This document shows, in pieces, positions 22,017-32,173 of a DNA stretch of 64,000 nt. Made by a program: the position numbers and the translations under genes. Under the pieces are notes generated by a model. That model saw nothing but the letters and a program-made list of their open reading frames with translations, was not told the origin of the DNA and made no database searches. How positions within the stretch are numbered: the stretch's first letter is position 1; the number at the start of each line of letters is the position of its first letter. Source of the stretch: Lolium rigidum (taxonomy: Eukaryota; Streptophyta; Magnoliopsida; Poales; Poaceae); contig NC_061510.1 of NCBI RefSeq assembly GCF_022539505.1, forward strand, positions 40,077,047 to 40,141,046, given 5' to 3'.

Positions 22017-22575
22017 CGTCGTTGCCTGATCGACGGTACCTCGGAGGAGGGATCCTCACGAGGGAGAGAAGAAGTAGGGGCCATAGGGCGGAGTGCACAC
22101 GGGACGGTGGTACGCGAGTTACCCGGCTTCGGAACACCGCACGATGACGGGGCCTACTGCTGCTTGTGCGGAATTATCCGGGCGCTTTCGCGTTGTTACA
22201 ATGAGTTGTGGTTGTGCCTCTAGGGCTCCCGGGATCCGGCTTATAAAGGCGCACGGATCTAGGGTTTACATGGAGAGTCCTAGCCGGAATACAAGTTGCC
22301 TAACTACGGTACAATGTCTTGCCGTGTACGTCAAGGATCCGCCTTCCTCCAAGTACGTGCTTGGATCCGGATACTTCATGGGCCGTCACGGATCCGGCCT
22401 CCTTCGTAGGTCGGTAGAGATCCGGCTTCCTGTTCCTGGGCTGGACTTCATCCTTCAGGATCTACAGCAACTGGGCCGCCCGATGGGCCACATGCCTCAC
22501 CACCCTCTATGGGCCACCCGGGCTTGCCGGATCTAGGCCATGCCGTTGATATACCCATAAAGTATACCCACAACA
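22017..22575 (-). repeat. 5' LTR of the Tat element
   Basis: 559 bp, matching 9390-9952, followed by the duplicated target GCCAT. On the minus strand it starts TGTTGTGG and should end ACA, but the last base pair is changed (plus-strand C at 22017 where the other LTR has T), so the terminal CA is mutated here. Confidence 0.9.
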
Positions 22576-22580
22576 GCCAT

Positions 22581-23959
22581 GATTCTATATTTGTGGTAGT
22601 GGACAGATTTTCTAAAATGTCACATTTTATTGCCTACCACAAAAGCGACGATGCGTCGCATATTGCTAACCTATTTTTCAGGGAGGTTGTGCGACTACAT
22701 GGAGTCCCGAAGACTATTGTTTCTGATCGTGACCTGAAGTTTATGAGCTACTTCTGGAAGACGTTGTGGAGAAAGCTGGGGACGAAGCTACTTTTCAGTA
22801 CTACTTGTCATCCCCAAACTGATGGACAAACTGAAGTGGTGAATAGAATATTGTCACAACTATTGAGATCCATGATCAAGAAGAACCTGAAGGAGTGGGA
22901 AGATTGTTTGCCGCATGTGGAGTTTGCTTACAACAGGGCGGTACATTCTACCACGGAGTTGTGCCCTTTTGAGGTGGTGTATGGTTTCAAACCCATACTC
23001 CACTTGACTTGTTGCCTTTGCCTATACATGAGAGAGTTAATATGGAGGCATCCAAGAGGGAAGATTTTGTGCGAAAAATCCATGTGAAGACTAAAGAGTT
23101 GATAGAAAAGAAAGGCAAGAGCAATGCTGCAAGGATGAACAAGAAGCGTAAGGAGATGTTGTTCAAGCCTGGTGATATGGTCTGGGTACATTTTCGCAAG
23201 GATAGGTTCCCGAAGCTACGGAAGTCCAAGTTGCTTCCTCGTGGTGCTGGTCCTTACAAAGTGCTTGCAGAGATCAATGATAATGCATACTCGATAGATC
23301 TTCCACTTGATGAGTTTGGTGTCAGTAATTCTTTCAATGTAGCTGATTTGACACCATATGACGGAGAAGGCCTTGGAGCGTCGAGGTCGACGCCTTTTGA
23401 AGGGGGGGGAGATGATGAGGACATCCCTACCACACTACCACCTCCGTCATTACCAACTGAAGATGAACCTGCTGTGAAGCTCAAGTCCAATGAAGTTCGG
23501 ATTGGACCTATTACAAGGGCTCGTGCGAAGCTACTTAAACAACAGGTGAACTTGTTCCTAAACGATACTTTGATTGATCAGAACTTTATACTACCTAAGT
23601 CCTATTACTTATGTATCATCAGGTATGAAGAGGAGACAAGCATCACACGAGAAGGAGAAGAGCAGCTGGACGTGAAGATGGACGTGGAGCTGGACAAGGA
23701 GCTGGATATAAAGATATCTCATGGACGCGCGAGGGAGGAGCGGGATGCATGCGCGAGAGGAGAAGACGAAGTCCAGGCCGGCCCAGCACCCGGTCAGACC
23801 GGCCGCCACGCCGGCGCGCCCGGTCCCTGGCCCGGTCCGACCGGGCGGCAGGCCGGATCCACCCCGGCGCCAACCGGGCGCCACGCTGATGCCAACCGGA
23901 GACGTTACTGCGCGAAAATTCCAGCGTCCAGTTGGAACCCGGTCCCTGGCTCGGTTTGA
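22581..23959 (+). pseudogene. Integrase, C-terminal half, CRM-like element, running into the 3' LTR
   Basis: The integrase core resumes after [19 protein letters not shown], then the second catalytic Asp (codon 22725-22727, IVSDRDLKF) and the catalytic Glu (codon 22833-22835, [10 protein letters not shown]), so DDE is complete across the insertion. A one-base loss near 22993-22996 shifts the frame. The rest (FKPGDMVWVHFRKDRFP, RGAGPYKVL, NVADLTPY) continues at 23009-23959. The last 180 or so codons lie inside the 3' LTR (from 23413) and include GPITRARAKLLKQQVN. Coding overlap with the LTR is typical of CRM-type chromoviruses. I see no obvious chromodomain. Confidence 0.82.
23398..23412 (+). 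other. Polypurine tract of the CRM-like element
   Basis: GAAGGGGGGGGAGA-type purine run immediately before the LTR start TGATGAGG, in the position of the plus-strand primer. Confidence 0.75.
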
Positions 23960-24480
23960 ACCGGCTAGCCCGGTCCCAGGCCCGGTCGACCGGCCCCCAG
24001 ACCGGCCGTGTCCGAGTCTGTCTCGACCAGATCTATTCTGGGTCGGTTATTTTTGTATCTTTTCGACCAGAAGTCGTCCCAGACGCCTATATAAGTGCCC
24101 AGGACGCCCCCTAGCTGCTTTAGACCACGTTTAAGATAAACCCTAGTTCTTAGTTGTTTGCTTTGCAAAACTATTGAATCCCCTACACCATATTGTTTGA
24201 TATTGTGTAGATCTGAAAAGTCTTGTGTGATCTGCTGTTCCATTGGGAATTAGACGGTTGCAACTTACCGCTTCGTGGTCGGTGACTACGTGCACAAGTG
24301 TGTGGAGTTGCGAATATCTTGCAGGGTTGAGAGCTGTTGCATTGGCGACATGGACCAATCGAGAGATCTCGTTGCGTCATACAAGTTATCATCCACTTCA
24401 TCCAGTTACCTCCGCTGCAATCACCCCGTGATCATCATCACCACCGTTGCTTACTGAGAAGATCGGGCCACCCCTTATCA
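23413..24480 (+). repeat. 3' LTR of the CRM-like element
   Basis: 1068 bp matching 2123-3191, followed by the target duplication ACAAC (24481-24485). Its part from 23711 on was copied to 29704-30474 by the later tandem duplication. TATA box at 24088-24094. Confidence 0.92.
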
Positions 24481-24578
24481 ACAACATAATAGGGGGAGGA
24501 ACCATCATTAGAACTTCTCATTATGCGGGATGATACGTTTGTGTTCGTGGATCCTAATAAAAATGACATCAAAAACCT
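24481..24578 (+). mobile_element. LINE fragment 2 of 3 (YADD region)
   Basis: After the ACAAC duplication the LINE frame continues with SHYA..DTFVFVDPNKND. This is the YADD catalytic block of non-LTR reverse transcriptase, carrying one extra base at 24521-24536. It ends at AACCT (24574-24578), the target duplication of the Athila-like element, and continues at 32174 with the same frame (LSAILECFGEVTGL). Confidence 0.78.
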
Positions 24579-26173
24579 TGATGCGTGTAATTGACACGTC
24601 CGTTGGGAACCCCAAGAGGAAGGTGTGATGCGCACAGCGGCAAGTTTCCCTCAGTTAGAAACCAAAGTTTAATCGAACCAGTAGGAGTCAAGAAGCACGT
24701 TGAAGGTTGATGGCGGCGGGATGTAGTGCGGCGCAACACCGAGATTCCGGCGCCAACGTGGAACCCGCACAACACAACCAAAGTACTTTGCCCCAACGAA
24801 ACAAGTGAGGTTGTCAATCTCACCGGCTTGCTCGTAACAAAGGGTTAACCGTATTGTGTGGAAGATGATTGTTTGCAAGAAAACAAGAAAGAACAAGTAT
24901 TGCAGCAGATTTGTATTTCAAGTATAAAAGAATGGACCGGGGTCCACAGCTTCACTAGAGGTGTTTCTCCCATAAGATAAAAGCATGTTGGGTGAACAAA
25001 TTACAGTCGGGCAATTGACAAATAGAGAGGGCATAACAATGCACATACATGTCATGATAAGTACAAGTGAGATTTAATTGGGCATTACGACAAAGTACAT
25101 AGACCGCCATCCAACCGCATCTATGCCTAAAAAGTCCACCTTCAGGTTATCATCCGAACCCCCTCCAGTATTAAGTTGCTAACAACGGACAATTGCATTA
25201 AGTATGGTGCGTAATGTAATCAATAACTACATCCTCGGACATAGCATCAATGTTTTATCCCTAGTGGCAACAAGCACAACACAACCTTAGGGGTTTCGTC
25301 ACTCCCCCGAGTGTCAATGCGCATGAACCCACTATCGAGCATAAATACTCCCTCTTGGAGTTACTAGCATCAACTTGGCCAGAGCCTCTACTAATAACGG
25401 AGAGCATGCAAGATCATAAACAACACATAGGTAATAACTTGATAATTAACATAACATGGTATTCTCTATCCATCTGATCCCGACAAACACAACATAGAGT
25501 ATTACAGATAGATGATCTTGATCATGTTAGGCAGCTCACAAGATCCAACAATGAAGCACAATGAGGAGAAGACAACCATCTAGCTACTGCTATGGACCCA
25601 TAGTCCAGGGGTGAACTACTCACCCATCACTCCGGAGGCGACCATGGCGGTGTAGAGTCCTCCGGGAGATGAATCCCTCTCCGGCAGGGTGCCGGAGGAG
25701 ATCTCCAGAATCCCCAGAGATGGGATTGGCGGCGGCGGCGTCTCGCAAGGTTTTTCGTATCGTGGTTTTTCGCATCAGGGGTTTCACGACGGAGGCTTTA
25801 AGTAGGCGGAAGGCCAACGTGGGGGGCCACACGAGGGCCCCACACCACAGGTCGGCGCGGCCAAGACCTGGGCCGCACCGCCCTATGGTGGCGGCCCCTC
25901 GTGGCCCCACTTCGACTCCTCTTCGGTCTTCCGGAAGCTTCGTGGCAAAATAGGACCCCGGGTCTTGATTTCGTCCAATTCCGAGAATATTTCGTTACTT
26001 GGATTTCGAAACCAAAAACAGCAGAAAACAACGAATCGGCTCTTCGGCATCTTGTTAATAGAATAGTTCCAGAAAATGCACGAATATGACATAAAGTGTG
26101 CATAAAACATGTAGGTATCATCAATAATATGGCATGGAACATAAGAAATTATCGATACGTTGGAGACGTATCA
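24579..26173 (-). repeat. LTR (3') of the Athila-like minus-strand element
   Basis: 1595 bp. On the minus strand it starts TGATACGTCTCCAACG and ends CGCATCA. The target AACCT precedes it on the plus strand. A polypurine tract lies on its internal side (26174-26187), so it is the 3' LTR. It is nearly identical to 30572-32168 and closely related, inverted, to 53130-54732. Confidence 0.88.
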
Positions 26174-26187
26174 GCATCCCCAAGCTT
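26174..26187 (-). other. Polypurine tract of the Athila-like element
   Basis: Minus strand AAGCTTGGGGATGC directly before LTR start TGATACG. Further copies of the same 15-mer core lie at 28052-28066 and 28110-28124. Confidence 0.65.
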
Positions 26188-28762
26188 AGTTCTGCTCGTC
26201 CCGAGCGGGTAAAACGATAACAAAGATAATTTCCGAAGTGACATGCCATCATAACCTTGATCATACTATTTGTAAACATATGTAATGAATGCAGCGATCA
26301 AAACAATGGTAATGACATGAGTAAACAAGTGAATCATAAAGCAAAGACTTTTCATGAATAGTACTTCAAGACAAGCATCAATAAGTCTTGCATAAGAGTT
26401 AACTCATAAAGCAATAAATCAAAGTAAAGGTATTGAAGCAACACAAAGGAAGATTAAGTTTCAGCGGTTGCTTTCAACTTGTAACATGTATATCTCATGG
26501 ATAATTGTCAACATAGAGTAATATAACAAGTGCAATATGCAAGTATGTAGGAATCAATGCACAAGTTCACACAAGTGTTTGCTTCTTGAGATGGAGAGAG
26601 ATAGGTGAACTGACTCAACATAAAGGTAAAAAGAATGGTCCTTCAAAGAGGAAAGCATCGATTGCTATATTTTTGCTAGAGCTTTTATTTTGAAAACATG
26701 AAACAATTTTGTCAACGGTAGTAATAAAGCATATGAGTTATGTAAATTATATCTTACAAGTTGCAAGCCTCATGCATAGTATACTAATAGTGTCCGCACC
26801 TTGTCCTAATTAGCTTGGACTACCGGATCTTTGCAATACACATGTTTTAACCAAGTGTCACAATGGGGTACCTCCATGCCGCCTGTACAAAGGTCTAAGG
26901 AGAAAGCTCGCATTTTGGATTTCTCGCTTTTGATTATTCTCAACTTAGACATCCATACCGGGACAACATGGACAACAGAAAATGGACTCCTCTTTAATGC
27001 ATAAGCATGTGGCAACAATTATTATTCTCATATGAGATTGAGGATATATGTCCAAAACTGAAACTTCCACCATGGATCATGGCTTTAGTTAGCGGCCCAA
27101 TGTTCTTCTCTAACAATATGTATGCTCCAACCATTAACGTGGTAGATCTCTCTTACTTCAGACAAGACGGACATGCATAGCAACTCACATGATATTCAAC
27201 AAAGAATAGTTGATGGCGTTCCCAGAAGCATGGTTATCGCACAACAAGCAACTTAATAAGAGATAAAGTGCATAAGTACATATTCAATACCACAATAGTT
27301 TTTAAGCTATTTGTCCCATGAGCTATATATTGCAAAGGTGAATGATGGAATTTTAAAGGTAGCACTCAAGCAATTTACTTTGGAATGGCGGATAAATACC
27401 ATGTAGTAGGTAGGTATGGTGGACACAAAAGGCATAGTGGTTGGCTCAAGTATTTTGGATGCATGAGAAGTATTCCCTCTCGATACAAGGTTTAGGCTAG
27501 CAAGGTTATTTGAAACAAACACAAGGATGAACGGTACAGCAAAACTCACATAAAAGACATATTGTAAACATTATAAGACTCTACACCGTCTTCCTTGTTG
27601 TTCAAAACTCAATACTAGATGTTATCTAGACTCTAGAGAAACCAAATATGCAAACCAAATTAGCAAGCTCTAAGTGTTTCTTCATTAATGGGTGCAAAGT
27701 ATATGATGCAAGAGCTTAAACATGAGCACAACAATTGCCAAGTATCAAATTATCCAAGACATTTTAGAATTACTACATGTAGTATTTTCCAATTCCAACC
27801 ATATAACAATTTAACGAAGAAGAAACTTCGCCATGAATACTATGAGTAGAGCCTAAGGACATACTTGTCCATATGCTACAGCGGAGCGTGTCTCTCTCCC
27901 ACAAAGTGAATGCTAGGATCCATTTTATTCAAACAAAACAAAAACAAAAACAAACCGACGCTCCAAGCAAAGTACATAAGATGTGACGGAATAAAAATAT
28001 AGTTTCGGGGAGGAACCTGATAATGTTGTCGATGAAGAAGGGGATGCCTTGGGCATCCCCAAGCTTAGAAGCTTGAGTCTTCTTAGAATATGCAGGGGTG
28101 AACCACCGGGGCATCCCCAAGCTTAGAGCTTTCACTCTCCTTGATCATATTGTATCATACTCCTCTCTTGATCCTTGAAAACTTCCTCCACACCAAACTC
28201 GAAACAACTCATTAGAGGGTTAGTGCACAATAAAAATTCACATTTTCAGAGGTGACACAATCATTCTTAACACTTCTGGACATTGCATAAGGCTACTGGA
28301 CATTAATGGATCAAAGAAATTCATCCAACATAACAAAAGAGGCAATGCGAAATAAAAGGCAGAATCTGTCAAAACAGAACAGTCCGTAAAGATGGATTTT
28401 ATTAGGGCACCAGACTTGCTCAAATGAAAATTCCCAAATTGAATGAAAGTTGCGTACATATCTGAGGATCACTCACGTAAATTGTCTTAATTTTCTGAGT
28501 TACCTACGAGAGAATTAGACCCAGATTCGTGACAGACAAAGAAATCTGTTTCACGCGCAGTAATCCAAATCTAGTATTTACTTTACTATCAAAGACTTTA
28601 CTTGGCACAACAAAACATAAAACTAAGATAAGGAGAGGTTGCTACAGTAGTAAACAACTTCCAAGACTCAAATATAAAACAAAAATACTGTAGTAAAAAC
28701 ATGGGTTGTCTCCCATAAGCGCTTTTCTTTAACGCCTTTCAGCTAGGCGCAGAAAGTGTAAC
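26188..28762 (-). other. Non-coding 3' internal region of the Athila-like element
   Basis: About 2.6 kb without a supported gene. It is conserved as sequence with 55690-58230 of the other copy on the opposite strand, including many stop codons in all frames, so it is untranslated element DNA and not host sequence. Short frames such as 26806-27018 and 27307-27549 also occur in the other copy, but only because the DNA is conserved. Confidence 0.7.
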
Positions 28763-29326
28763 TCAAGTGTTATCAAGGGGTGGTGCGTTGGCATTCTTAC
28801 CAGGGGTGTTGCTCTTACCTTTCTTACTCTTATTCTTACTCTTTGGTCTAGGGAATACATGACCGCATCCGGGTGTAGAGGTAAAATTTAGAGTGCCTTT
28901 CCCAACATCTATGACTGCTCCCATGAGTTTCAGCAGGGATCTTCCAAACGTGATTTGTCCCGTCGCTACACATTCAATAACGAGATAATCAGTGGATACC
29001 GTCCTTCCAAGAAAGGTTGTGAAAACACCTTCAGCTATACCCTTAGGAATTACAACAGAGTTATCCGTAAGAGTTATTTCTTTTCCTCCTTCAGTGAGTT
29101 CCCAAAGTGTCAAAGATTTATAAATATTTTCAGGCATAAGGCAAAACTCATACATAATATCACAACGAGCAGAAAAAATTTCACCACCAATAGTGGCTTT
29201 AATGGTAGGCACCCACATTGAAGGTTCGAAGCTTAATGGAACATAATCATAGTATTCGCGAATTCGGTTATACACTTCTTTTAAACAAGATATATTTGTT
29301 TCAATAGTGTTTAATCTATTATGCAT
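28763..29326 (-). pseudogene. Protease-like remnant of the Athila-like element
   Basis: A 187-codon minus-strand frame. The middle (ARCDIMYEFCLMP, then VIECVATGQITFGRSLLKLMGAVIDVGKGTLNF) follows the layout of retroviral-type aspartic protease, in which CDIGAxxxxMP and LGRPFLxxxxAxIDxxxGxLxF are usual. The catalytic D-S/T-G triplet has become D-I-M, so activity is not expected. A Lys-rich tail follows. Stops and a frame change separate it from the Gag remnant at 29311-29637. Confidence 0.6.
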
Positions 29327-29637
29327 ACTAGCATGAGATGGATCAAAATTATTATCGAGCTAAATGATGTAATCAATTTCCTTATAGCATTAAAAGCTTG
29401 ATCCCCATCACAATGAAGGAAATCTCCTCCCACTACAGCATCTAAGGCATATCTATAACGAAGAATAAGTCCAAAATAGAAATTACTAAGGAGCAAGCTT
29501 AAGGTCATTTTACGTTCAGTTTTACTATAAGAATCAAAAATTCTAGACCATGCTTCTTTGAAATTCTCTTCACCTCCTTGTTTAAAAGTGAAGATTGATT
29601 CCTCAGGTGATAGAGTAACAACTACGGGACTAGACAT
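29311..29637 (-). pseudogene. Gag N-terminal remnant of the Athila-like element
   Basis: Starts at the ATG at 29637 (MSSPVVVTLSPEESIF). It runs through a Gag-core-like part with FKEAWSRIFDSYSKTE and YFGLILRYRYALDAVVGGDF, then is cut short near 29311. The composition and the ETFKEAW-type motif suit plant Ty3 Gag, but only about 110 residues remain. The upstream part of the same open frame (from 29877) comes from the unrelated duplicated LTR and is not part of the gene. Confidence 0.6.
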
Positions 29638-29703
29638 GATAATAAAGTAAATGCGAGTAACTAATTTTTTTGTGTTTTTGATATAGTAAACAAGACAGTA
29701 AAT

Positions 29704-30474
29704 AAGATATCTCATGGACGCGCGAGGGAGGAGCGGGATGCATGCGCGAGAGGAGAATACGAAGTCCAGGCCGGCCCAGCACCCGGTCAGACCGGCCGCC
29801 ACGCCGGCGCGCCCGGTCCCTGGCCCGGTCCGACCGGGCGGCAGGCCGGATCCACCCCGGCGCCAACCGGGCGCCACGCTGATGCCAACCGGAGATGTTA
29901 CTGCGCGAAAATTCCAGCGTCCGGTTGGAACCCGGTCCCTGGCCCGGTTTGAACCGGCTAGCCCGGTCCCAGGCCCGGTCGACCGGCCCCCATACCGGCC
30001 GTGTCCGAGTCTGTCTCGACCAGATCTATTCTGGGTCGGTTATTTTTGTATCTTTTCGACCAGAAGTCGTCCCAGACGCCTATATAAGTGCCCAGGACGC
30101 CCCCCTAGCTTCTTTAGACCACGTTTAAGATAAACCCTAGTTCTTAGTTGTTTGCTTTGCAAAACTATTGAATCCCCTACACCATATTGTTTGATATTGT
30201 GTAGATCTGAAAAGTCTTGTGTGATCTGCTGTTCCATTGGGAATTAGACGGTTGCAACTTACCGCTTCGTGGTCGGTGACTACGTGCACAAGTGTGTGGA
30301 GTTGCGAATATCTTGCAGGGTTGAGAGCTGTTGCATTGGCGACATGGACCAATCGAGAGATCTCGTTGCGTCATACAAGTTATCATCCACTTCATCCAGT
30401 TACCTCCGCTGCAATCACCCCGTGATCATCATCACCACCGTTGCTTACTGAGAAGATCGGGCCACCCCTTATCA
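29704..30474 (+). repeat. Truncated CRM-like LTR inside the duplication
   Basis: Matches 23711-24480, from AAGATATCTC to the terminal CA, and is followed by ACAAC. The 5' part of the LTR is absent. It is not an independent insertion, because no new target duplication is present. Confidence 0.88.
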
Positions 30475-30571
30475 ACAACATAATAGGGGGGGAACCATCA
30501 TTAGAACTTCTCATTATGCGGGATGATACGTTTGTGTTCGTGGATCCTAATAAAAATGACATCAAAAACCT
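30475..30571 (+). repeat. Second copy of LINE fragment 2
   Basis: Repeats 24481-24578, including ACAAC at the start, the same extra base in the YADD block and AACCT at the end. The shared frameshift shows it was copied after that mutation. Confidence 0.85.
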
Positions 30572-32168
30572 TGATGCGTGTAATTGACACGTCCGTTGGG
30601 AACCCCAAGAAGAAGGTGTGATGCGCACAGCGGCAAGTTTCCCTCAGTTAGAAACCAAGGTTTAATCGAACCAGTAGGAGTCAAGAAGCACGTTGAAGGT
30701 TGATGGCGGCGGGATGTAGTGCGGCGCAACACCAGAGATTCCGGCGCCAACCTCGAACCTGCACAACACAACCAAAGTACTTTGCCCCAACGAAACAGTG
30801 AGGTTGTTAATCTCACCGGCTTGCTGTAACAAAGGGTTAACCGTATTGTGTGGAAGATGATTGTTTGCAAGAAAACAGTAAAGAACAAGTATTGCAGCAG
30901 ATTTGTATTTCAAGTATAAAAGAATGGACCGGGGTCCACAGTTCACTAGAGGTGTCTCTCCCATAAGATAAAAGCATGTTGGGTGAACAAATTACGATCG
31001 GGCAATTGACAAATAGAGAGGGCATAACAATGCACATACATGTCATGATAAGTACAGGTGAGATTTAATTGGGCATTACGACAAAGTACATAGACCGCCA
31101 TCCAACCGCATCTATGCCTAAAAAGTCCACCTTCAGAGTTATCATCCGAACCCCTCCAGTATTAAGTTGCTAACAACGAGACAATTGCATTAAGTATGGT
31201 GCGTAATGTAATCAATAACTACATCCTCGGACATAGCATCAATGTTTTATCCCTAGTGGCAACAACACAACACAACCTTAGGGGTTTCGTCACTCCCCAG
31301 GTGTCAATGCAGGCATGAACCCACTATCGAGCATAAATACTCCCTCTTGGAGTTACTAACATCAACTTGGCCAGAGCCTCTACTAATAACGGAGAGCATG
31401 CAAGATCATAAACAACACATAGGTAATAACTTGATAATTAACATAACATGGTATTCTCTATCCATCGGATCCCGACAAACACAACATAGAGTATTACGGA
31501 TAGATGATCTTGATCATGTTAGGCAGCTCACAAGATCCAACAATGAAGCACAATGAGGAGAAGACAACCATCTAGCTACTGCTATGGACCCATAGTCTAG
31601 GGGTGAACTACTCACTCATCACTCCGGAGGCGACCATGGCGGTGTAGAGTCCTCCGGGAGATGAATCCCCTCTCCGGCAGGGTGCCGGAGGAGATCTCCA
31701 GAATCCCCCGAGATGGGATTGGCGGCGGCGGCGTCTCAGTAAGGTTTTCCGTATCGTGGTTTTTCGCATCAGGGGTTTCGCGACGGAGCCTTTAAGTAGG
31801 CGGAAGGGCAACGTGGGGGGCCACACGAGGGCCCCACACCACAGGTCAGCGCGGCCAAGACCTGGGCCGCGCCGCCCTATGGTGGCGGCCCCTCGTGGCC
31901 CCACTTCGACTCCTCTTCGGTCTTCCGGAAGCTTCGTGGCAAAATAGGATCCTGGGTCTTGATTTCGTCCAATTCCGAGAATATTTCGTTACTAGGATTT
32001 CTGAAACCAAAAACAGCGTGAAACAAAGAATCGGCTCTTCGGCATCTTGTTAATAGGTTAGTTCCAGAAAATGCACGAATATGACATAAAGTGTGCATAA
32101 AACATGTAGGTATCATCAATAATATGGCATGGAACATAAGAAATTATCGATACGTTGGAGACGTATCA
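30572..32168 (-). repeat. Right LTR of the Athila-like element (solo in the duplicated unit)
   Basis: 1597 bp with AACCT on both sides (30567-30571 and 32169-32173), so in place it looks exactly like a solo LTR. No PBS follows on its internal side. It is most simply the product of LTR-LTR recombination in the duplicated unit. Confidence 0.85.
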
Positions 32169-32173
32169 AACCT

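Larger units (their letters stand above)
9390..22575 (-). mobile_element. Tat-lineage Ty3/gypsy LTR retrotransposon with antisense gene
   Basis: 13,186 bp between LTRs of 563 and 559 bp, flanked by the perfect duplication GCCAT (9385-9389 and 22576-22580). Coding order on the minus strand from the right is gag, protease, RT, RNase H, an extra RNase H and integrase. An additional gene lies on the plus strand between integrase and the left (3') LTR. Large size, an antisense ORF and a second RNase H are hallmarks of the Tat branch (Grande, RIRE2, Retand relatives). PBS and PPT are in the matching places. By eye the LTRs differ at roughly a dozen places, about 2 percent. gag and pol have several frameshifts, so the copy is not autonomous. 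Confidence 0.92.
2123..24480 (+). mobile_element. CRM-like Ty3/gypsy LTR retrotransposon, nested insertions inside
   Basis: LTRs of 1069 and 1068 bp start TGATGAGG and end in CA, flanked by the perfect target duplication ACAAC. The order is LTR, PBS resembling initiator-Met tRNA, leader, gag-PR-RT-RH, integrase, PPT, LTR, which is Ty3/gypsy. A protease of DGGS type, an integrase C-terminus that reads into the 3' LTR, and LTRs beginning TGATG point to the chromovirus/CRM group; this lineage call is from memory of the family and moderately sure. Without the solo LTR (3624-5072 plus TTGAG) and the Tat insertion (9390-22575 plus GCCAT) the element would be about 7.7 kb. Two frameshifts and the Tat insertion make it non-autonomous. 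Confidence 0.85.
24579..32168 (-). mobile_element. Athila-like non-autonomous LTR retrotransposon, rearranged
   Basis: The outer limits carry matching AACCT duplications (24574-24578 and 32169-32173), so a single insertion is implied. The 3' LTR (24579-26173) and internal region (26174-29703) are in order. The PBS and first part of the leader are missing, replaced by a copy of CRM-like LTR plus LINE flank (29704-30571), before the right LTR (30572-32168). The internal region is only about 3.5 kb, with Gag and protease-like remnants and no RT, RNase H or integrase, so it depended on a relative for movement. LTR sequence and structure match the Triticeae Sabrina/WHAM type, a tentative family call. 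Confidence 0.82.
29704..32168 (+). repeat. Direct duplication of 23711-26173
   Basis: The 2.46 kb here repeats, in the same orientation and nearly base for base, the end of the CRM-like 3' LTR, the LINE flank and an Athila-like LTR. The offset is 5993-5995 bp throughout. The left junction at 29700-29706 falls where the CRM-like LTR and the expected Athila-like leader share about six bases (ATAAAG). This is a tandem duplication made by microhomology, followed by loss of the second internal region. Confidence 0.85.

Noticed and set aside
25620..26110. Pro/Arg-rich ORFs within Athila-like LTRs (also 31608-32137, 53253-53691, 58353-58806)
   Set aside because: LTR shadow frames repeated in all copies, open on both strands, without domain features.
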